A DNA stretch of 64,000 nucleotides. Source: Citrobacter sp. JGM124. GTDB lineage: Bacteria > Pseudomonadota > Gammaproteobacteria > Enterobacterales > Enterobacteriaceae. The notes under the pieces were generated by a model. That model saw only the letters and a list, made by a program, of their open reading frames with translations. It had not been told where the DNA came from and made no database searches. The stretch covers positions 186,001 to 250,000 of the forward strand of contig NZ_JAERJD010000003.1 in assembly GCF_018257795.1 (NCBI RefSeq), read 5' to 3'. A program made the position numbers and the translations under genes. How positions within the stretch are numbered: position 1 is the stretch's first letter; every line of letters starts with the position of its first letter. Below, piece by piece: positions 57,940 through 64,000 of this stretch.

Positions 57940-58911
57940 ATGAAAATAAAAAAACTCGTTTGGGGCGTCACACTGGCACTGGTCTCCGTTACCGCTACCG
58001 TCACGGCACATGCGGATGACAAAGTGAAAGTCGGTTTCGCCAACCGTACTCTGAACGGCGCATTTTTTAATGGCTTGACTGAATACATGAAGATTCATGC
58101 CAAGGACCATGGCTATGAGCTGATTACGACTGATGCTCGTGGTGATCTGAATAAGCAGATTTCCGATGTTGAAGACATGTTGGCCCAGGGGATCAACTAT
58201 CTGGTACTGAACCCTCAAGATCCTGAAGCGGGTCAACGTATTGCCCAGATAGCCAAAAGCAAAAATGTCCCTGTGATTGTGCTGGACAGTGATATTTCGC
58301 TCGATGCGCCGGTGGTTACCCGCGTTCAGGCGAATAACGCTAAAAATAACATTCTGATCGGTGAATATGCCGTTGATCAGTTTGGTGATAAGCCTCTGAA
58401 CTGTGTCGTTATCAGCGGTAACCAAGGCAACCTGGTCGGGGAAGCTCGCCGTACCAACTTCTTCCGTGGGGTAATGGAAGCCCAGCTGCGTAAGTATAAC
58501 CACACCCAGGTAAACATTCTGAGCCAGGGGTGGGGTAACTGGGACCAGCAAGGTGGTTTAAAAGCCATGGAAGACTTGATTGTTGCCCACGGTGATAAAA
58601 TTAACTGTGTATACAGTGAAATGGATGACATGGCACTGGGTGCAGTACTGTCATTAAAAGCGGCCAACAAGCTGCAAGGTGTGAAAGTATTCTCACACGA
58701 TGGCTACAAAAAAGGGCTGGAAGCTGTTCAGCGTGGTGATATTCAGGCTACGGCTTCAAATAACCCGGATCTTTTAACGAATACCGTTATGGATGTTATT
58801 ACTAAATACCAGGCTGGGACAAAAGATTTCCCTGACTACGTTTATATCCCTTCTATTTTGATCAACAAAGATAACGTCAGTAAATTTTATAACAAAGATT
58901 CTATTTTCTGA
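57940..58911 (+). CDS. Sugar ABC transporter, periplasmic binding protein (RbsB type)
   Basis: Family of ribose/galactose-type binding proteins (peripla_BP_4). 323 residues from ATG 57940 after aaaggaaagcaag; signal peptide MKIKKLVWGVTLALVSVTAT with cleavage after HADD region. The family fold blocks VGFANRTLNGAFFNGLTEYM, DARGDLNKQISDVEDMLAQG, VLDSDI and YSEMDDMALGAVLSLKAAN are present. Ligand is predicted to be arabinitol or a related polyol because of the operon. Separated from the ATPase gene by a strong hairpin, as is common where the binding protein is made in excess. Confidence 0.85.
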   Translation: MKIKKLVWGVTLALVSVTATVTAHADDKVKVGFANRTLNGAFFNGLTEYMKIHAKDHGYELITTDARGDLNKQISDVEDMLAQGINYLVLNPQDPEAGQRIAQIAKSKNVPVIVLDSDISLDAPVVTRVQANNAKNNILIGEYAVDQFGDKPLNCVVISGNQGNLVGEARRTNFFRGVMEAQLRKYNHTQVNILSQGWGNWDQQGGLKAMEDLIVAHGDKINCVYSEMDDMALGAVLSLKAANKLQGVKVFSHDGYKKGLEAVQRGDIQATASNNPDLLTNTVMDVITKYQAGTKDFPDYVYIPSILINKDNVSKFYNKDSIF

Positions 58912-58916
58912 TCCGC

Positions 58917-58949
58917 CATGACGGACAGGGTGATCCCCTGTCCGTCATG
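58917..58949 (+). promoter_or_regulatory. mRNA hairpin between binding-protein and ATPase genes
   Basis: catgacggacaggg (58917-58930) and ccctgtccgtcatg (58936-58949) form a perfect 14-bp stem with a 5-nt loop, followed by ttaaaaaagcg rather than a T run. It probably protects the upstream mRNA or attenuates downstream expression. Confidence 0.7.
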
Positions 58950-58977
58950 TTAAAAAAGCGTCAATGAGGCATGCCTG

Positions 58978-60477
58978 ATGCAAGAATATGCAATTGTCAT
59001 CGACAAAGTAAAAAAGCGTTTTGGTGGGGTTCACGCCCTGAGAAACGTCAGTCTGAAAGTTAAACATGGGGATGTTCACGCCATTGTCGGTGAGAATGGC
59101 GCGGGGAAATCAACGTTAATGAAGATCCTGTCCGGCATTTATATTAAAGATGGCGGGACGTTACAGATTAATGGGGAAGAGGTTCACTTCACAACCCCAG
59201 GACAGAGTCGTGAACACAAAATTGGCATTGTTTATCAGGAACTGGCTTTAGCACCGGATCTTACCGTTGCCGAAAATATCTTTTTAGATGACCTTACTTC
59301 TGGAAAGGGCATTATCAACTGGAAAGAGCTGAATCATAAAGCCGCCAAAGTATTAAGCCGACTGGGATTCGATATTCCACCGGATGAAAAAGTGGGCAAT
59401 CTGAGCGTCGCTTATCAGCAGATGGTGGAAATTGCTAAATCACTGGCACGTAATGTCGAATTTCTGATTCTTGATGAACCAACCGCCGTACTGTCAGAAC
59501 GTGAAATCAGCATTCTGTTTAGCCAGCTTAAGCTCCTGAAAGGACAGGGGGTAACGATTTTATATATTTCCCACCGGCTGGAAGAAATTTTTATGATAGC
59601 GGATGCTATCAGTGTCATTAAAGATGGTGAGTCGATGGGGGATCTTGATCCTAAAACCTGCACCGAGGATGACATTATCTCTGCCATGGTGGGGCGCAAA
59701 TTTGAGAATCTCTATCCTGAACTGAATATACCCCAGCAGGAAGAAGTTTTGCGGGTAGAAAATTTATCCACCCGGAAGTTATTACGGGATATTAATCTCC
59801 ATGTTCGTAAAGGGGAGATTGTGGGGCTGGCAGGCCTGGTGGGTGCCGGGCGTACTGAAATTGCCCGTTGTCTGTTCGGCATTGACCGTATGGCGAGCGG
59901 CAGTGTGAAGAAAAATGGCCAGCCGGTAACGCTACGCCACCCGGTGGACGCGATGAAACAGGGGATTGGACTGGTGCCGGAAAGCCGGAAAGAGCAAGGC
60001 GCGATCCTGGCACAAAGTATTCGCGAAAATATCTCTATCTCCAGCCTGAAAGAGGTCTGCTACAGACTGGGCATTATCAGCCACCGCAAGGATAAGCAAC
60101 TGGCAGAAGAGTACCGCAGTAAACTGAAAATTAAACTGGGCTCGGTGGAAGATCCGCTCTCCAGTCTTAGCGGCGGCAACCAGCAAAAAGTGGTTATTGC
60201 CAAATGGCTGAATACCGATTGCGACGTGCTTATCCTGGATGAGCCTACCCGAGGGGTGGATGTCGGGGCCAAGGTTGAAATCTATAACGTGATTCATGAG
60301 CTGGCCAAACGGGGTTACGCCATTATTTTGATCTCATCAGAAATGGTGGAAGTCATCCATTTATCTCACCGCGTCTATGTGATGAGTGAGGGAAGTATTA
60401 CCTGCGAACTGACCGGGGATGAGATAACAGAAGAGAATATTATGAAACACGCAATTCCTAAACGTGCTTTAGTCTGA
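58978..60477 (+). CDS. Sugar ABC transporter ATPase (RbsA type)
   Basis: Duplicated-ATPase protein of the ribose/galactose/arabinose class. 499 residues. First domain: GENGAGKSTLMKILSG (Walker A), LSVAYQQMVEIAKSLA signature and LILDEPTAVLSERE. Second domain: LAGLVGAGRTEIARCLFG (degenerate Walker A as usual), LSGGNQQKVVIAKWL and LILDEPTRGVDVGAKVEIY. GAGG precedes the ATG. Powers the linked permease. Length and both motif sets are normal. Confidence 0.93.
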   Translation: MQEYAIVIDKVKKRFGGVHALRNVSLKVKHGDVHAIVGENGAGKSTLMKILSGIYIKDGGTLQINGEEVHFTTPGQSREHKIGIVYQELALAPDLTVAENIFLDDLTSGKGIINWKELNHKAAKVLSRLGFDIPPDEKVGNLSVAYQQMVEIAKSLARNVEFLILDEPTAVLSEREISILFSQLKLLKGQGVTILYISHRLEEIFMIADAISVIKDGESMGDLDPKTCTEDDIISAMVGRKFENLYPELNIPQQEEVLRVENLSTRKLLRDINLHVRKGEIVGLAGLVGAGRTEIARCLFGIDRMASGSVKKNGQPVTLRHPVDAMKQGIGLVPESRKEQGAILAQSIRENISISSLKEVCYRLGIISHRKDKQLAEEYRSKLKIKLGSVEDPLSSLSGGNQQKVVIAKWLNTDCDVLILDEPTRGVDVGAKVEIYNVIHELAKRGYAIILISSEMVEVIHLSHRVYVMSEGSITCELTGDEITEENIMKHAIPKRALV

Positions 60478-60494
60478 ATGGGGAACCCAGAATA

Positions 60495-61475
60495 ATGGAA
60501 AAGGTCACAACATCACAAACTGCCACCGCCCCTTCAGTATCAAGGTGGATCCTCAATTTCCTCGTGAACAACTCCACGCTGGTGGTTTTTATACTTATGC
60601 TGGTTGTTGCTGGTTTCTTATCTGATAAGTTTTACAGCGGCGATAACCTGACTAACGTATTGCGCCAGAGCGTGCCGCTAGGCTTGGCGGCATTAGGGCT
60701 GTTATTTGTTATTTTAACCGGAGGGATTGATCTGTCAGTCGGATCAATCATGGCTCTGATTTCCGTTGCGGTAGCGATTTTTATTCCTGAAATTGGTCTT
60801 TGGCCTGCGGTGTTTGCCAGCTTGTTTGTTGGTGCAATAATCGGCGCGGGGTCGGGGCTGTTAGTCACGATGTTTAACATTGCCCCTTTTATTGCCACTC
60901 TGGCAATGATGACTATTGCCCGTGGCCTGTCGCTGATAGCAGCCAAGGGACAGCCTATTTTTATTGATGACATGGCACTGGTAGATTTTGGTACGGGTTA
61001 TCTTTTTGGTCTGCCTAAACCTGTTTATATTTTGATAATCTTCGCAGTGGCGGCTCATTTTATCTATAAATACACAACATTTGGACGGCTGGTTATCTCT
61101 ATCGGCTCCAATGAAACTGCCACCCGTTTTGCGGGTATTCGTGTTGGCTGGTATAAATTTGCAGTCTATGCGCTAAGTGGTTTTGCCGCAGGGATGGCGG
61201 GGTTACTGGCATCGACCCGAACAGGTGTTGGCTCCCCAGTACTGGCCGTGGGCTTTGAACTGGATGTCATTGCTGCTGTTGTTGTCGGTGGGGCGAGTCT
61301 GGCGGGTGGGCGCGGTAATGTGGTCAACACCATCATCGGGGTACTGATTTTGAGTATCATCTCTAACCTGATGAACCTGATGAATATTTCTGGCTATAAC
61401 CAACAAGTGGTCAAAGGTGTGATTATTATCGTTGCCGTTATGCTGGAAAGTATCAAATCCCGCAAGCGTGCATAA
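60495..61475 (+). CDS. Sugar ABC transporter permease (RbsC type)
   Basis: 326 residues, eight to ten membrane helices, conserved LTGGIDLSVGSIMAL near residue 75 and GRGNVVNTIIGVLILSIISNLMNL near the C-terminus, and NETATRFAGIRVGWYKFAVYALSGFAAGMAGL, all features of ribose-type permeases. Weak ribosome site. Last gene of the operon with an intrinsic terminator 33 bp after the stop. Confidence 0.92.
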   Translation: MEKVTTSQTATAPSVSRWILNFLVNNSTLVVFILMLVVAGFLSDKFYSGDNLTNVLRQSVPLGLAALGLLFVILTGGIDLSVGSIMALISVAVAIFIPEIGLWPAVFASLFVGAIIGAGSGLLVTMFNIAPFIATLAMMTIARGLSLIAAKGQPIFIDDMALVDFGTGYLFGLPKPVYILIIFAVAAHFIYKYTTFGRLVISIGSNETATRFAGIRVGWYKFAVYALSGFAAGMAGLLASTRTGVGSPVLAVGFELDVIAAVVVGGASLAGGRGNVVNTIIGVLILSIISNLMNLMNISGYNQQVVKGVIIIVAVMLESIKSRKRA

Positions 61476-61507
61476 ACGACGTTTTTATATCCTGTCTTAG
61501 CGTTCTT

Positions 61508-61541
61508 ATGGCGATCCCTGGATCGCCATTTTACTTTTTTT
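61508..61541 (+). terminator. Terminator of the arabinitol operon
   Basis: atggcgatcc (61508-61517) pairs with ggatcgccat (61520-61529) and is followed by a T-rich tract (ttttactttttt). Confidence 0.88.
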
Positions 61542-61637
61542 GCCCTCCTGCTATACCACACTGGCTTTCTCTCCTTATCTCAATATCTCAATCCCGACCA
61601 GGGAAATCGCACATTAGGTTACTGGACGCTACAATTG

Positions 61638-61655
61638 GTTATGTTATAACATAAC
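61638..61655. promoter_or_regulatory. Zur-type operator
   Basis: gttatgttataacataac is a perfect 18-bp palindrome containing the Zur core TGTTATAACA seen in E. coli Zur boxes. It lies 120 bp upstream of the CobW-family gene. Zur would repress in zinc-replete cells. Confidence 0.85.
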
Positions 61656-61775
61656 GCATGGCGGTAAAGAGTGATTCAATCTCTGCAAAGCAGGACTCAT
61701 GTCTTTATATGGACGAAACCGCCTGTTTGTTATTTATCCGTCATGTAAAACAATGAAGAGAAGAGTGGGCTGTAA

Positions 61776-63002
61776 ATGTCGAAAACTGCAATCAATACGA
61801 AAAGAGATCAACGATTACCGGTCACTGTACTGTCGGGTTTTCTCGGTGCCGGCAAAACGACACTGCTTAATCATATTTTAAACAATCGGGATAACCGGCG
61901 TGTGGCAGTGATTGTCAATGATATGTCAGAAGTGAATATAGATGCCGCATTAGTCAGAGCCGGTGGGGCTGAACTGTCACGCACCGACGAAAAACTGGTC
62001 GAAATGAGCAATGGCTGTATCTGTTGTACATTACGTGAAGACTTACTGATTGAAATTAGTCGCCTGGCGAAAGAGGGGCGTTTTGACCAACTGGTCATTG
62101 AGTCGACAGGGATTTCAGAACCCCTTCCGGTGGCTGAAACCTTCACTTTTGCCGATGATCAGGGAGAGAGCCTCTCGACGATTGCTCGACTGGATACCAT
62201 GGTCACTGTGGTCGATGCGTTCAATTTCCTTAAGGATTATGAGTCTGATGCCAGCCTGCGATCCCGTGGTGAGTCACTTGGCGAGGGGGATGATCGCAGC
62301 GTTGTCGACCTGCTGATTGAACAGATTGAGTTTTGTGACGTCATCGTACTCAATAAAATTGACTTAATGGATGCGTCACAAATCAGCCGACTGATGGCTA
62401 TTCTTCAGGCACTGAATCCTCGGGCGAATATTCACCCCTCGCATTTTGGACAGGTTCCCCTGGAACAAATATTAGATACTGGACTGTTTGATTTTGAACG
62501 GGCAGCACAGGCACCGGGCTGGCTTAAAGAGTTACGCGGTGAACATCAGCCAGAGACCGAAGAGTACGGTATTGCCAGTTTTGTCTTCCGGGCTCGTCGC
62601 CCTTTTCATCCTCAGCGATTCTCCACTGCGCTGGAAAAAAACCTGCGTAATGTGCTGCGTTCAAAGGGCTATTTTTGGTTAGCCAGTCGTCCAGAATATG
62701 CCGGTAGCTGGTCCCAGGCTGGGGGTGTGGCCCGCCAGGGGTATGGGGGAATATGGTGGGCGAGTGTGCCAAGAGATCGCTGGCCAACTGATGCTGAATC
62801 CCTGCAACTGATCCAGGAAAATTGGCTGGATGGGGTGGGGGATGCCCGGCAGGAATTGGTGTTTATCGGCATTGATATGGATGAGCAGCAGCTACGGGCA
62901 CAGTTAACGGATGCCTTGCTAACGGATTCAGAAATGAGCGCAGGGCTGGGGGGCTGGCTTGCTCTGCCGGACCCGTTTGAGACCTGGTTTGATGATGAAT
63001 AA
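61776..63002 (+). CDS. CobW/COG0523-family metallochaperone GTPase (ZigA/YciC type)
   Basis: P-loop GTPase thought to deliver zinc to client enzymes under zinc starvation. 408 residues. Walker [10 protein letters not shown] (residues 21-29), metal-binding CxCC motif GCICC (C82, C84, C85), [13 protein letters not shown] specificity NKID, and a C-terminal CobW_C domain. The upstream perfect Zur palindrome supports zinc-responsive expression and the YciC/ZigA subgroup over cobalamin-related CobW or YjiA. Transcribed alone; preceded by the arabinitol operon terminator. Confidence 0.88.
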   Translation: MSKTAINTKRDQRLPVTVLSGFLGAGKTTLLNHILNNRDNRRVAVIVNDMSEVNIDAALVRAGGAELSRTDEKLVEMSNGCICCTLREDLLIEISRLAKEGRFDQLVIESTGISEPLPVAETFTFADDQGESLSTIARLDTMVTVVDAFNFLKDYESDASLRSRGESLGEGDDRSVVDLLIEQIEFCDVIVLNKIDLMDASQISRLMAILQALNPRANIHPSHFGQVPLEQILDTGLFDFERAAQAPGWLKELRGEHQPETEEYGIASFVFRARRPFHPQRFSTALEKNLRNVLRSKGYFWLASRPEYAGSWSQAGGVARQGYGGIWWASVPRDRWPTDAESLQLIQENWLDGVGDARQELVFIGIDMDEQQLRAQLTDALLTDSEMSAGLGGWLALPDPFETWFDDE

Positions 63003-63270
63003 TCCCCTTTGTGTTTGATAAACAAGGAGTAAATATCCTGGTAAAAAGTATCCGGGGTTATAAACAGCATGATCTAAACATAAGGATGTTTATTATTCTG
63101 GCATCTGTTGATGTGAATAAAAACAGGAAAGAATAATAACAGTAATCTATTTAGGATTATTTTTAATGTGATGTTATATCATGATAAATAATGATTTGTA
63201 GTACAACTTTCACCAAGATTCATCCTAAAACCAGTTATGTTTAGGCCTTATTACTTGATTTTTTAGTATT

Positions 63271-63299
63271 AAAAAAAACCTCCCCTATATAAGGGGAGG
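63271..63299 (-). terminator. Minus-strand intrinsic terminator without visible gene
   Basis: cctcccct (63279-63286) pairs with aggggagg (63292-63299). A8 on the left gives a U8 tract for transcripts coming from the right. No minus-strand gene of usual size lies within 700 bp to the right, so a small RNA or small gene may end here. Confidence 0.75.
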
Positions 63300-63605
63300 A
63301 AAATTCGTTACAAGAAAAATCCGATGTGAATGTTACTAAAAACAGCACAAATAAAGATGATCTTAATCAATTTTTATCAGATTTTGGCTGTTTCAATCTA
63401 AAGTTGTGTAATCTTTGGTCATCATATGTATATGTTGCTGTTTATGGAATAAGCACCTGATTTAAATTTAATTTATTATTCATTAAGACTGTTCTTATTG
63501 ATTGTGCGTAATAAACTTACTTTTTTTTTGAGTGAAAAAAACCACATAATATTAAATTGAATAAGTGGAATAATATTTCAGCAGGATGATATCAGGATTC
63601 TCCGC

Positions 63606-63737
63606 ATGGTGATCAACCCTGGCGTCCGTAATAAAATGTGTCCCGGACATTGGCCGGGAATGCTGGGGTATAGCCGTATTAATAATATACGTCTTATACC
63701 ATTACGTTGGTGTCTTGCATATTATTTAATTAAATAA
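63606..63737 (+). CDS. Possible 43-residue ORF
   Basis: ATG 63606 with AGGA 8 nt upstream opens a 43-codon frame beginning MVINPGVRNKMCPGHWPGML. The first 75 bp are clearly richer in GC than the surroundings and contain a cccgg-acattgg-ccggg hairpin. I recognise no family; it could be a remnant of a larger gene or a small protein. Confidence 0.25.
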   Translation: MVINPGVRNKMCPGHWPGMLGYSRINNIRLIPLRWCLAYYLIK

Positions 63738-64000
63738 CCTTCTTATTAATGTCTTTATTTATATTCATATCATCAATAAAAAATATTAATTTAACCTCAC
63801 GGTGAATATAACTGTTATTGGTGATCGGGTGCTTTTTAAGTATCTGTTTACCATGATGTTGAGCAGCAGTTAGTAACCTTTAACTTATTGTTTTATAAAT
63901 ATTTAATTTATTTTGTATTTCTTGCTGTATTTTATAGCTAGATTATTAACTCATGAGATATTGAATTCAGGGGTTCCAATAATCATCCATAAGGTATTTA

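Larger units (their letters stand above)
63003..64000. other. AT-rich right end with no clear gene
   Basis: One kilobase of AT-rich sequence. It holds a minus-strand terminator at 63271-63299 and a small ORF at 63606-63737, both listed. No other open frame of convincing length, ribosome site or family was found. Poly-T and ATTA runs resemble H-NS-rich regions. Confidence 0.5.

Overview
The window is chromosomal DNA of a member of the Enterobacterales, most like the Enterobacteriaceae. From the left edge to about 39.5 kb the gene order is the Escherichia coli order ldtD-mepK-gloC-aspC-ompF-asnS-pncB-pepN-ssuE-pyrD-zapC-ycbX-rlmL-uup-pqiABC-rmf-fabA-lonH-matP-ompA-sulA-sxy-yccS-yccF-helD-mgsA-yccU-hspQ-rlmI-yccX-tusE-yccA-serT. 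Most products align along their whole length with remembered E. coli proteins (FabA and AsnS almost residue for residue). Base composition is a little lower in GC than E. coli and I cannot name the genus. Differences from E. coli in this core part are an ssuE left without ssuADCB, absence of yccT, and an OmpF-type porin with altered pore-lining residues. Classical control sites are readable: the ompF leader with its MicF target, a pyrD leader hairpin, FadR and FabR operators at fabA, a LexA box at sulA and the ompA leader stem.

At 39.4 kb lies tRNA-Ser(UGA). A perfect 55-bp direct repeat (39478-39532 and 42862-42916), made of the last bases of the tRNA gene plus its terminator, brackets a 3.4-kb integrated element. 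It holds one large gene, a coiled-coil protein ending in an Mrr-type nuclease domain, and a broken P4-like integrase next to the distal repeat. This is a minimal, probably immobile, candidate defence island.

From 43 to 50.3 kb is accessory metabolism: a divergent SDR/LysR pair; a polar amino-acid ABC transporter with binding protein and two permeases but no ATPase; and, on the opposite strand, an aspartate/glutamate racemase with Thr in place of one catalytic Cys, a class I glutamine amidotransferase and a WbuC-type cupin. At 50.7-51.8 kb is an AT-rich orphan gene for a single-pass membrane protein of unknown function, followed by a Dps-family ferritin and a DUF523 protein.

From 53.8 to 61.5 kb is a complete sugar-alcohol utilisation locus: a SorC-family regulator facing D-arabinitol dehydrogenase, D-xylulose kinase and an RbsBAC-type ABC transporter, with a perfect 12-bp inverted repeat in the divergent promoter region. 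The logic is import of the polyol, oxidation to D-xylulose and phosphorylation to xylulose 5-phosphate. The last gene is a CobW-family metallochaperone GTPase preceded by a perfect Zur-like palindrome. The final kilobase is AT-rich and almost gene-free, with only a minus-strand terminator and a possible 43-codon ORF.
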